NCBI GenBank assembly: GCA_947478935.1
Contig: CANJXV010000104.1
Location: 1-8,264, forward strand
Reading direction: 5' to 3'
Source: Comamonadaceae bacterium
GTDB lineage: Bacteria > Pseudomonadota > Gammaproteobacteria > Burkholderiales > Burkholderiaceae_C
Length of the DNA stretch: 8,264 bases
The notes beneath the pieces were generated by a model that worked only from the letters and a program-made list of their open reading frames with translations, had not been told where the DNA came from and ran no database searches. Positions 1 through 5,955 of the stretch are shown here, piece by piece. Numbering within the stretch: position 1 is the first letter of the stretch; each line of letters begins with the position of its first letter. The position numbers and the translations under genes were made by a program.

Positions 1-45
1 CAAACCACAGACAAGCGCAAGAATCAGCGCTGAGTTACCTGTCAT
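1..45 (-). CDS. hppA: Probable proton-translocating membrane pyrophosphatase, N-terminal fragment
   Basis: The minus strand opens a reading frame with ATG at 45-43 that runs off the window edge; 15 residues are visible (MTGNSALILALVCGL). A GGAGA ribosome binding site (complement of 51-55) sits 5 nt before the ATG, so this is a real start. The hydrophobic opening resembles the first transmembrane helix of H+-translocating pyrophosphatases (HppA), which in Comamonadaceae begin with a short polar stretch followed by an ALxLALxCGL-like helix. HppA couples hydrolysis of pyrophosphate to proton export across the inner membrane. The divergent neighbour is the soluble pyrophosphatase ppa, a pairing that supports the call. 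Only 15 residues are seen, so identity is an inference; another membrane protein remains possible. Confidence 0.6.
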   Translation of the reverse strand, partial: MTGNSALILALVCGL

Positions 46-278
46 ATAAATCTCCAAACTAGCATGTTTCGCGAACAAAGGAGTAACGCTGGCGGTACTC
101 CCGCTGCGTTGCTTCCTCGTGCTCACGACCTGCAATAGTCGCGGAGCTGATTGGCCAACTCCCGCAACTGTAGCTGCAAAAGACTGCATTACGCGGCTTC
201 GCAAGTGCCAAGTCAGTAAAATCAGGGTTAATACTGATATTGATCGGTATTCACTTCTAACCACCTCACGAGCTATTT
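46..278. promoter_or_regulatory. Divergent hppA/ppa intergenic region with inverted repeats
   Basis: This 233-bp stretch separates two divergent genes and must hold the promoters of both. I see no gene in it. It carries an imperfect 44-nt fold-back at 101-144, two direct copies of ACTCCCGC (97-104 and 158-165), a quasi-palindrome at 164-177, and a 9-bp inverted repeat at 230-251 near the ppa start. No convincing -35/-10 pair could be assigned by eye. The region is described from the sequence; a regulatory role is inferred from position. Confidence 0.5.
230..251. repeat. 9-bp inverted repeat upstream of ppa
   Basis: The arms AATACTGAT (230-238) and ATCGGTATT (243-251) are complementary except for one pair that becomes G-U in RNA, with a 4-nt spacer ATTG. 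It ends 27 bp before the ppa ATG. It is AT-rich compared with its surroundings, as expected for an operator or promoter region or a leader hairpin. No protein can be named as its ligand. Confidence 0.45.
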
Positions 279-818
279 ATGTCCCTTGACAAAGTCACCC
301 CTGGAAAAAACGCACCCAAAGAATTCAATGTGATCATCGAAATTCCGATGAACGCAGACCCTGTGAAATACGAGGTCAACAAAGAAACAGGCGCGATCTT
401 CGTGGACCGTTTCATGAGCACCGCGATGCACTATCCGACCAATTACGGCTATGTGCCCAAGACCATCTCCGGCGATGGCGATCCGGTCGATGTGCTGGTC
501 ATCACGCCGGTACCTTTGATCCCTGGGGTGGTCGTACCTTGCCGTGCTATCGGCATCTTGAAAATGGAAGATGAGGCCGGTATGGACGGCAAGGTGCTGG
601 CAGTGCCCATCGACAAAATTTTGTCCCTTTACACCCAATGGCAAAAGCCTGCCGACCTCAACCCACTACGCCTCAAAACCATCGCCCATTTCTTTGAGCA
701 CTACAAAGATCTGGAGGAGGGTAAATGGGTCAAAATTTTGGGCTGGGAAGGCCCCGAGGCAGCGCATCAGGAAATCTCCGAAGGCATGGCCAACTACCAA
801 AAAGAGCAGGCCGCTTAA
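279..818 (+). CDS. ppa: Inorganic pyrophosphatase (family I, soluble)
   Basis: This 179-residue cytoplasmic enzyme hydrolyses inorganic pyrophosphate to two phosphates, pulling forward the biosynthetic reactions that release PPi. Length matches bacterial family I enzymes (about 175 residues). The signature DGDPVDV lies at residues 66-72. The active-site set known from the E. coli enzyme is present with an offset of +1: E21, K30, E32, R44, Y52, Y56, D66, D68, D71, D98, D103, K105, Y142 and K143. The start at 279 gives MSLDKVTPGK, which is the usual N-terminus in related Burkholderiales; the ribosome binding site before it is weak (only an ACGAG-like stretch). It diverges from the probable membrane pyrophosphatase and converges on the FemAB-like gene. 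Identification is very secure. Confidence 0.97.
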   Translation: MSLDKVTPGKNAPKEFNVIIEIPMNADPVKYEVNKETGAIFVDRFMSTAMHYPTNYGYVPKTISGDGDPVDVLVITPVPLIPGVVVPCRAIGILKMEDEAGMDGKVLAVPIDKILSLYTQWQKPADLNPLRLKTIAHFFEHYKDLEEGKWVKILGWEGPEAAHQEISEGMANYQKEQAA

Positions 819-845
819 AGCCCGAGTCCATCAATCTCTTGTTAC

Positions 846-866
846 CGGAGGATGCGGCAATCTCCG
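846..866. terminator. Possible terminator-like hairpin between convergent genes
   Basis: CGGAG (846-850) pairs with CTCCG (862-866); the loop can form a further small TG/CA stem. It lies 27 bp after the ppa stop and 21 bp from the end of the convergent FemAB-like gene, a fitting place for a shared terminator. Neither strand has a clean T tract after the stem, so intrinsic termination is doubtful. Confidence 0.3.
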
Positions 867-887
867 CCCTCTGAAAAATTACATCTT

Positions 888-2075
888 TTATTGAGGTTCT
901 GCGGTCATGCCTTTGTAGGGGGAGCGTCGCTGCAAGTGCCCCATGTATTGCTCTATGCCGTCACCCTCGCGCTCTAAAAAGCGCGCCACTGCATCGGCAA
1001 ATGCGGGATGCGCGAGCCAGTGGGCGCTGCTGGTTTTAACCGGCATCAGGGCGCGCGCCATTTTGTGTTCTCCCTGGGCGCCACCTTCAAAGCGCTCGAA
1101 ACCATTTTCTATGCACCATTGCAGGGGCTGGTAGTAGCAGGCTTCGAAGTGCAGGCAGTCCACACGCTCCAGCGCCCCCCAGTAACGTCCGTAGGCGACG
1201 CGGGGCTGGGAGCCATCGGCATTGGCGCTGCTGAGGCCAATTAAGCTGCTGGCGATAGGACGGCCCGCGCGTTCGGCCACAAAGAGCAACCAGTTTTCAG
1301 GCATGTTGCTCTGCATAGCCGCAAAAAAAGCGCGGCTCAGATAAGGTGCATTGCCGTGCTCCAGGTAGGTGCGCTCATAGCAGCGGTAGAAAAAATCCCA
1401 GTCGATATCACTGATGTCGCGCCCCTTGGACCAGCGAAACTGCACGCCCGCGTCAAGCACCTTGCGCCGCTCCTGGCGGATTTTTTTACGCTTGTCTTGC
1501 GAAAGGCTGGCCAAAAAGGCTGGGAAATCGGTGAATCCGGGCGTGGTGTTGGTCCAGTGAAATTGCACCGTGTGGCGCAGCATAAGGCCGCTATCGGCGC
1601 AGGCTTGGGCGTCTTGCGAAGACACGAATAACAAGTGCAGCGAGGACATCTCACGCTGATGGCTGTAGCCTATCAACGCAGCAATCAGCGCCTGCCGGGC
1701 GCCAGCATCGCGCGCCAGTAGGCGGGCACCTGGCACAGGCGTGAAGGGAACGGCTACCGTGGCCTTAGGATAGTAAGCCAGTCCGTGCTGCTGGTAGGCA
1801 TTGGCCCAGGCCCAGTCAAACACGTATTCGCCATAGGAGTGGTCTTTTTCGTAGAGCATGCAGGCGCCCGCTAACTCACCTCCTTGCTCCAGGCTAATGC
1901 AAACCGGCTTCCAACCGGTGGCCGGGCATGCGCTGGCACTACGCTCCATTGCTGCCAGGTAGGCATGGCGCGCAAAGGGGCTAGCATCAGGATGGCTAGC
2001 CAGTAGCCTATCCCAGAGCGCAGGGTCGATGGCACAGACCGAGTCATGGACGCGGGTGACATAATCATTCAGCAT
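888..2075 (-). CDS. FemAB-like / GNAT-fold protein (PF04339, former DUF482)
   Basis: A 395-residue protein of the FemAB-like family often labelled peptidoglycan biosynthesis/recognition, within the GNAT acyltransferase superfamily. Family features visible here are the basic stretch LSQDKRKKIRQERR (about 191-204), LHFEACYYQP (308-317) and FEGGAQGEHK (329-338) followed by a conserved SAHWLAHPAFADAV segment near the C-terminus. FemAB relatives transfer amino acids from aminoacyl-tRNA to cell-wall precursors; for this subfamily the substrate is not known to me and I do not assign one. No signal peptide or membrane helix is evident, so it is probably cytoplasmic. The frame can open at a GTG at 2093, but a GGGAGG site lies inside that extension and sits 7 nt before the ATG at 2075, which I take as the start; the ATG at 2078 is 4 nt away. 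The gene diverges from nadE and converges on ppa. Confidence 0.85.
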   Translation of the reverse strand: MLNDYVTRVHDSVCAIDPALWDRLLASHPDASPFARHAYLAAMERSASACPATGWKPVCISLEQGGELAGACMLYEKDHSYGEYVFDWAWANAYQQHGLAYYPKATVAVPFTPVPGARLLARDAGARQALIAALIGYSHQREMSSLHLLFVSSQDAQACADSGLMLRHTVQFHWTNTTPGFTDFPAFLASLSQDKRKKIRQERRKVLDAGVQFRWSKGRDISDIDWDFFYRCYERTYLEHGNAPYLSRAFFAAMQSNMPENWLLFVAERAGRPIASSLIGLSSANADGSQPRVAYGRYWGALERVDCLHFEACYYQPLQWCIENGFERFEGGAQGEHKMARALMPVKTSSAHWLAHPAFADAVARFLEREGDGIEQYMGHLQRRSPYKGMTAEPQ

Positions 2076-2082
2076 CATGCAG

Positions 2083-2088
2083 CCTCCC
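2083..2088 (-). promoter_or_regulatory. Ribosome binding site fixing the FemAB-like start
   Basis: The minus strand reads GGGAGG here, 7 nt before the ATG at 2075-2073 and 4 nt before the ATG at 2078-2076. A start at the upstream GTG (2093-2091) would place this perfect Shine-Dalgarno sequence inside the coding region and has no such sequence of its own. Confidence 0.75.
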
Positions 2089-2113
2089 GACACAGGCTGA
2101 GAAGGCGCCCGAT

Positions 2114-2128
2114 GGCGCGGGCCGCGCC
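2114..2128. repeat. GC-only palindrome in the FemAB-like/nadE divergent gap
   Basis: GGCGCGGGCCGCGCC has perfect 7-nt arms around a single central base. As RNA it would form a 6-bp GC stem with a GGC loop, followed on the plus strand by ACTGTTTT. It ends 23 bp before the nadE ATG, in a gap of only 76 bp between divergent starts. It could be an operator, a leader hairpin affecting nadE, or a stray terminator-like element. Confidence 0.45.
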
Positions 2129-2151
2129 ACTGTTTTCATAAGCATTCGTAC

Positions 2152-3828
2152 ATGACTCTCAAAATTTGCGTTGCCCAACTCAACTTCATCGTAGGTGACC
2201 TGAGCGGCAACGCGCAAAAAATACTCGACGCGGCAAACCAGGCCCATGCACAGGGCGCCCGTTTGCTGCTGACGCCCGAATTGTCGCTGTGCGGCTACGC
2301 GGCCGAGGACCTGTATTTGCGTCCCGCATTTATCCAAGCTTGCGATGATGCCCTGAAATGGCTGGCCGCGCAGTTAGCGGGTCTTGCGGATATGTGTGTG
2401 GTGGTGGGTCACCCCCAAGGCGGTGACCAGCGCGGTACGGCAGTTTCTATTACAGAGCGTTTTAACTGCGCCAGCGTGCTGCGCGAAGGCCAGGTGCTAG
2501 CCACCTATGCCAAACAGCAACTGCCTAATTACCAGGTGTTTGACGAGCGGCGCTACTTTGCTCCCGGTAACCAGACCTGTGTGTTCGAGGCGGGCCCTGC
2601 ACATGCGCTAGTGCGCGTGGGCTTGCTCATTTGTGAGGACGCCTGGTTTGAAGGGCCAGCCCTGGCGGCCAAGGCCGCAGGGGCACAACTGCTAGCGGTG
2701 ATCAATGCATCGCCCTTTCACTTGGGCAAGGGTTACCAGCGCGAACAGGTCATGGCAGAGCGTTGTCGCGCTACCGGCTTGCCGCTTGTTTATGCGCATC
2801 TGGTGGGCGGGCAGGATGAACTGGTGTTTGAGGGGCGTTCATTTGTTTTGGACGCGCAAGGCCATGTGCAGGGCCGTGCCGCCAGTTTTCAGGAAGCCCT
2901 TTTTGAATGTTCGCTGGCCGATACTGTATCGACCGCTGCTTGGACCTCTACCACGCAGGCGCAGCGTTCAGAAGAAGCCGATTTGTGGGACGCATTGGTT
3001 TTAGGGGTGCGCGATTACGTAGGTAAAAACCGCTTCCCCGGCGTATTGCTAGGCCTCTCGGGCGGCATCGATTCGGCGCTAGTGCTGGCTATCGCAGTGG
3101 ACGCCTTGGGTGCCGATAGGGTGCGTGCGGTCATGATGCCTTCCCCCTACACCGCAGACATCAGTTGGATGGATGCCCGCGAGATGGCTGCGCGTATGGG
3201 AGTGCGCTATGACGAAATTTCCATACGCCCCGAATTTGAAGCCTTTAAGGCCTCGCTGGCTGGTGAATTTGCCGGGCGTGCCGAAGACAGCACCGAAGAA
3301 AATATCCAGGCCCGCATACGCGGCACGCTTTTGATGGCCTTGAGCAATAAATTTGGCGCTATGGTGCTTACTACCGGCAACAAGTCGGAAATGGCCACCG
3401 GCTATTGCACTCTGTATGGCGATATGGCCGGCGGTTTTGCCGTGATCAAAGACCTGCCCAAAATGAAAGTCTTCGCCATGGCGCGCTGGCGCAATCAACA
3501 TGACCCTTACGGCACGTGCCAGGAGCCTATTCCCGAACGCATCATCACAAGGCCACCGAGCGCCGAGTTACGACCCGACCAAACCGACCAGGACAGCTTG
3601 CCTCCTTACGAGGTGCTGGACGCAATCATCGAACGCTATATGGAAAACGACCAAAGCATCGCTGACATCTTAGCGGCCGGGTATCGCGCCGCCGACGTAG
3701 AGCGCGTCACCCGCTTGATTCAGATCAACGAGTACAAGCGTCGCCAGGCGCCCCCAGGAATTCGCCTCAGCCACCGCAGTTTTGGTAAGGATTGGCGTTA
3801 TCCTATTACCAATCGATTCCGTGCCTGA
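2152..3828 (+). CDS. nadE: Glutamine-dependent NAD+ synthetase
   Basis: A 558-residue cytoplasmic enzyme for the last step of NAD biosynthesis: deamido-NAD+ plus ATP and glutamine gives NAD+, AMP, PPi and glutamate. The N-terminal nitrilase-type glutaminase domain (about 1-265) shows the Glu-Lys-Cys triad at E43 (TPELSLCGY), K121 (YAKQQLPNY) and C161 (LLICEDAWF). The C-terminal ammonia-using synthetase domain (about 275-558) has the PP-loop SGGIDS at 303-308 and the substrate-binding stretch TTGNKSE at 407-413. Length fits the shorter bacterial glutamine-dependent class. The ATG at 2152 gives the family-like MTLKICVAQLNF N-terminus, but no clear Shine-Dalgarno sequence precedes it. glnB follows after 30 bp on the same strand, so the two may share a transcript. 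Confidence 0.96.
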   Translation: MTLKICVAQLNFIVGDLSGNAQKILDAANQAHAQGARLLLTPELSLCGYAAEDLYLRPAFIQACDDALKWLAAQLAGLADMCVVVGHPQGGDQRGTAVSITERFNCASVLREGQVLATYAKQQLPNYQVFDERRYFAPGNQTCVFEAGPAHALVRVGLLICEDAWFEGPALAAKAAGAQLLAVINASPFHLGKGYQREQVMAERCRATGLPLVYAHLVGGQDELVFEGRSFVLDAQGHVQGRAASFQEALFECSLADTVSTAAWTSTTQAQRSEEADLWDALVLGVRDYVGKNRFPGVLLGLSGGIDSALVLAIAVDALGADRVRAVMMPSPYTADISWMDAREMAARMGVRYDEISIRPEFEAFKASLAGEFAGRAEDSTEENIQARIRGTLLMALSNKFGAMVLTTGNKSEMATGYCTLYGDMAGGFAVIKDLPKMKVFAMARWRNQHDPYGTCQEPIPERIITRPPSAELRPDQTDQDSLPPYEVLDAIIERYMENDQSIADILAAGYRAADVERVTRLIQINEYKRRQAPPGIRLSHRSFGKDWRYPITNRFRA

Positions 3829-3858
3829 ATCTACTTTTTTTAACTTTGGGAACCTGCC

Positions 3859-4197
3859 GTGAAGCAAATTACCGCCATCATCAAACCGTTCAAATTGGAA
3901 GAGGTCCGCGAGGCGCTGGCTGAATGCGGAGCCAGCGGGCTGACGGTCACCGAAGTCAAAGGTTTCGGACGCCAGAAAGGCCATACCGAGTTGTATCGCG
4001 GAGCTGAATACGTGGTCGACTTTTTGCCCAAAGTCAAAGTGGAGTTGGTGGTAAAAACAGACGATGTGGACCGCTGTGTAGACGCTATCGTGAAGGCGGC
4101 CTATACCGGCAAGATCGGCGACGGCAAGATTTTTGTGACCTCGGTGGAGCGCGTGGTGCGCATCCGCACTGGCGAGCAGGACGAGTCTGCCGTTTGA
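3859..4197 (+). CDS. glnB: Nitrogen regulatory protein PII
   Basis: A 112-residue PII signal protein, a trimer that senses ATP/ADP and 2-oxoglutarate and adjusts nitrogen metabolism by binding target proteins. The full length is canonical (112 residues). The T-loop carries the uridylylation tyrosine Y51 in YRGAEYVVDF (46-55). The B-loop TGKIGDGKIF lies at 83-92 and the C-terminal RIRTGE segment at 101-106. The start is a GTG at 3859, preceded by only a weak TGGGAA purine stretch; the MKQITAIIKPFKLEEV opening confirms it. The upstream nadE lies 30 bp away on the same strand, with a T7 run (3835-3841) in the gap. It could be named glnK, but there is no amtB neighbour, so glnB is preferred. Confidence 0.95.
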   Translation: MKQITAIIKPFKLEEVREALAECGASGLTVTEVKGFGRQKGHTELYRGAEYVVDFLPKVKVELVVKTDDVDRCVDAIVKAAYTGKIGDGKIFVTSVERVVRIRTGEQDESAV

Positions 4198-4210
4198 TCA
4201 GCTTTACGGC
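4189..4210. terminator. Possible bidirectional hairpin between glnB and the RDD gene
   Basis: GCCGT (4189-4193) pairs with ACGGC (4206-4210) across a 12-nt loop, and the stem can extend outward by a G-U and a C-G pair to 4187-4212. It spans the glnB stop codon and the 22-bp convergent gap. There is no T tract on either strand, so it is only a candidate terminator or transcript-end stabiliser. Confidence 0.3.
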
Positions 4211-4219
4211 GGGCCAGGC

Positions 4220-4774
4220 TTAAGTGCTGGCGCCTTGGACCTTCGGCTCGGTCGGTTTGTAGTGAACTAGCCGCGTTCCCGCCACGATGTCATGCCAGAA
4301 CTGCCTGTGCTGCGCCAGCCCGCTGCTTCCTGCCCAGGCGGCCACCCACAACAAAAATACCACCGCTTGCACCCCCGCAGGCAAAGCAGCTCCCCAGGCA
4401 ATTGCCAGTGGCGGAAGCACCCACACCCAGCTAAGCACAAAACGCAATACTGCCCGTTGCCGGGTGATCAAGGCGCCGTGCTTATCGACCAGCCGGATAT
4501 GCCAGGTTTTCATTGCTAATGTTTGGCCACGGGTCCAGAAAATCAAGAAATAGGCACACAAAGCCATAAAGATGAACACCTGGAGTGCAGTACGGTTGTC
4601 CATGGCGTTGCGTGTTTGGGTAAGCGTCCCGAACAAATAGCCCGCGATAAAAACCACGCCAAATAGCAGCATGCCTTCGTATAGCCAGCAAGCCATACGT
4701 CGCCACACTGGAGGCGTTTGGTATTCAAAAATTTCGAAGACGGTGGATTCGGACATGCGGTGGGTAAAGGACAT
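4220..4774 (-). CDS. RDD family integral membrane protein
   Basis: A 184-residue inner-membrane protein of the RDD family, whose biochemical role is mostly unknown. Family marks are an Arg pair at the start of the first helix (WRRMACWLYEG, 24-34), the GQTLAMKTWHIRLVD segment after helix 2 (83-97), and QFWHDIVAGTRLV near the C-terminus (158-170) with the second conserved Asp at D162. The first family Asp is replaced by E33. Hydrophobic stretches suggest membrane segments at about 28-50, 62-80, 110-128 and 133-150. A stop codon lies directly before the ATG at 4774, so that ATG is the longest possible start; M7 (4756) is an alternative, and neither has a strong ribosome binding site. It is last in the minus-strand block after DUF3106, with a 95-bp gap that may hold its own promoter. 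Confidence 0.85.
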   Translation of the reverse strand: MSFTHRMSESTVFEIFEYQTPPVWRRMACWLYEGMLLFGVVFIAGYLFGTLTQTRNAMDNRTALQVFIFMALCAYFLIFWTRGQTLAMKTWHIRLVDKHGALITRQRAVLRFVLSWVWVLPPLAIAWGAALPAGVQAVVFLLWVAAWAGSSGLAQHRQFWHDIVAGTRLVHYKPTEPKVQGAST

Positions 4775-4869
4775 CTAGGGCCGGAGTTCGTGTTCAGTAT
4801 GCGTACTGGCTGGGCTTTTTCTGGCTGGTTAATGGACGCCCTGCATTACCGCCAGGAGCACAGGATGCT

Positions 4870-5499
4870 TCAGTTTGACGCCGCACTGTCCTTTTGGGGA
4901 AGCAATGTGTAGCGGTCAATTGCGGGTCGCGCATTGGAAGTGGCTTTGACCGGCTCAGGCGATTTGCGAGTTACGGGTACCTCTGCCAATTTACTGGGTG
5001 CAACAGGTTTTGCTGCAATAGCCGCGCCGCTTGGCTTTTTCGGGGCCTGGTCCAGCAAGGCACGTCGCTCCTCCTCGGGCAGTGCCTGGTAGGCTTCCCA
5101 GGTGGCTGCACGAGTATCTGGCGGCAGCTTCTTGGTCTGCGCAAAGTTCAAACGGGCCTGTTCTCGCTCTTTGGGCTTTAGGGCAGCCCATTCGGCCATT
5201 CGGCTTTGCAGCTTGTCCCGGTCAGCGTCGCTCATGGCCGAATAATTCTTGGCCAGGGCCAGCCATTTGCGGCGGTGGCCCTGTGAAAGGTTGCTCCAAA
5301 TCGAAGCTAGGGGCTGAAGTGACTGCTGCTCAGCCGCACTTAGCTGTTCCCATCGCGGCTCCGAGTCCGCGGTCGACGCGCTAGGCACTGTTTGGCCAAC
5401 GGCATTATTTTGTGCATTGCCAGTGCAAGCAATTAAGAGAAGCGCACAGGCGCAGAGCCACGGGCGCAGGGGGGTGTTGAGTTTGGGCAAGAGGAACAT
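4870..5499 (-). CDS. DUF3106 exported helical-repeat protein
   Basis: A 209-residue protein matching DUF3106, a family without assigned function. Residues 1-29 look like a signal peptide: a hydrophobic core LCACALLLIAC that offers both a lipobox-like LIAC (C25) and a signal-peptidase I site after GNA (A29). Residues 50-149 form a predicted alpha-helical domain with an 18-residue repeat: aromatics at W50, W68, Y86 and W104, each followed two residues later by Leu/Met and then Ser or a polar residue. The domain is rich in Arg, Glu and Trp, recalling helical periplasmic sensors, though no homology to them can be claimed. Residues 152-209 are a Pro/Ala/Lys-rich, probably disordered tail. It lies 21 bp after DUF3619 on the same strand. 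The ATG at 5499 has only a distant GGGGG stretch upstream. Confidence 0.8.
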   Translation of the reverse strand: MFLLPKLNTPLRPWLCACALLLIACTGNAQNNAVGQTVPSASTADSEPRWEQLSAAEQQSLQPLASIWSNLSQGHRRKWLALAKNYSAMSDADRDKLQSRMAEWAALKPKEREQARLNFAQTKKLPPDTRAATWEAYQALPEEERRALLDQAPKKPSGAAIAAKPVAPSKLAEVPVTRKSPEPVKATSNARPAIDRYTLLPQKDSAASN

Positions 5500-5520
5500 G
5501 GAGACGATCAGCCCCCAATT

Positions 5521-5955
5521 CTATTCCTGAGCTGCCTTTTTCAGGTATTGCAAAAAGCCGGGGTCGGTGTAGGCGGTGGGCGGCAAATCAGCAGTTAGCA
5601 ACTCGGCATCCACTTCCGCCAATTCAAACGCGCGTTCCTGGTCCTGCATAGCTCCAATCGCCATCAAGCCCAGCACCAGGGCCAGCAAAGGCAGCAGGGC
5701 GGAGGCACGGGTCCAAAAGCCTGGGGCGTGCGCCCCCATGGTTGCGCCAGCACTGTGCGCAGCGGCCAACACGGGCGCTAACTGGATTTCCGCAACGCGC
5801 CGGTTTGCCAGCGCCTGCATTCGACTAGCACGCAGACGCTCGGTGATGTTGTGGGGCAGATCCCGCGAACCTTCTTGCAGGCGCGCCGCGATTCGGGCGC
5901 CAAAGCGCGCCTCGGTTTGACTGTTGGGGCCGGCGGACTCAGAAAAAATGTTCAT
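5521..5955 (-). CDS. DUF3619 single-pass membrane protein, candidate anti-sigma factor
   Basis: A 144-residue protein matching DUF3619. Residues 1-79 form a soluble, charged N-terminal part with an amphipathic stretch (ARFGARIAARLQEGSRDLP, 16-34). One strong transmembrane segment spans about 84-102 (ASALLPLLALVLGLMAIGA), and an acidic C-terminal part ends in the family-like DLPPTAYTDPGFLQYLKK (123-140). Basic residues precede the helix and acidic ones follow it, suggesting N-in topology with the tail in the periplasm. Its ATG (5955-5953) overlaps the sigma factor stop as ATGA, with an AAGGG site about 8 nt upstream, so the two are probably translationally coupled. That layout is typical of anti-sigma factors and is the ground for the role proposed here; no ZAS zinc motif (HxxxCxxC) is visible. 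Confidence 0.8.
   Translation of the reverse strand: MNIFSESAGPNSQTEARFGARIAARLQEGSRDLPHNITERLRASRMQALANRRVAEIQLAPVLAAAHSAGATMGAHAPGFWTRASALLPLLALVLGLMAIGAMQDQERAFELAEVDAELLTADLPPTAYTDPGFLQYLKKAAQE

Noticed and set aside
273..644. Open frame of 123 codons antisense to ppa
   Set aside because: It lies wholly opposite the conserved ppa coding region, and its His/Arg/Asp-rich translation is typical of a reverse-frame shadow.
3079..3501. 140-codon frame antisense to nadE
   Set aside because: It is opposite the conserved synthetase domain and has no family features; it is a shadow.
3784..3841. Hairpin at the 3' end of nadE (3784-3792 with 3800-3810, 9 bp with a 2-nt bulge) and a T7 run (3835-3841), as a terminator before glnB
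   Set aside because: The T run begins 24 nt after the stem, too far for intrinsic termination, and the stem is made of codons for the conserved NadE C-terminus. Partial processing remains possible.
4806..4828. Two CTGGCTGG copies 15 bp apart between the RDD and DUF3106 genes
   Set aside because: A short, low-complexity direct repeat with no stem or known site; likely chance.
4718..4912. 64-codon plus-strand frame across the RDD/DUF3106 gap
   Set aside because: It overlaps the ends of both minus-strand genes, has no family resemblance and no convincing start signal.
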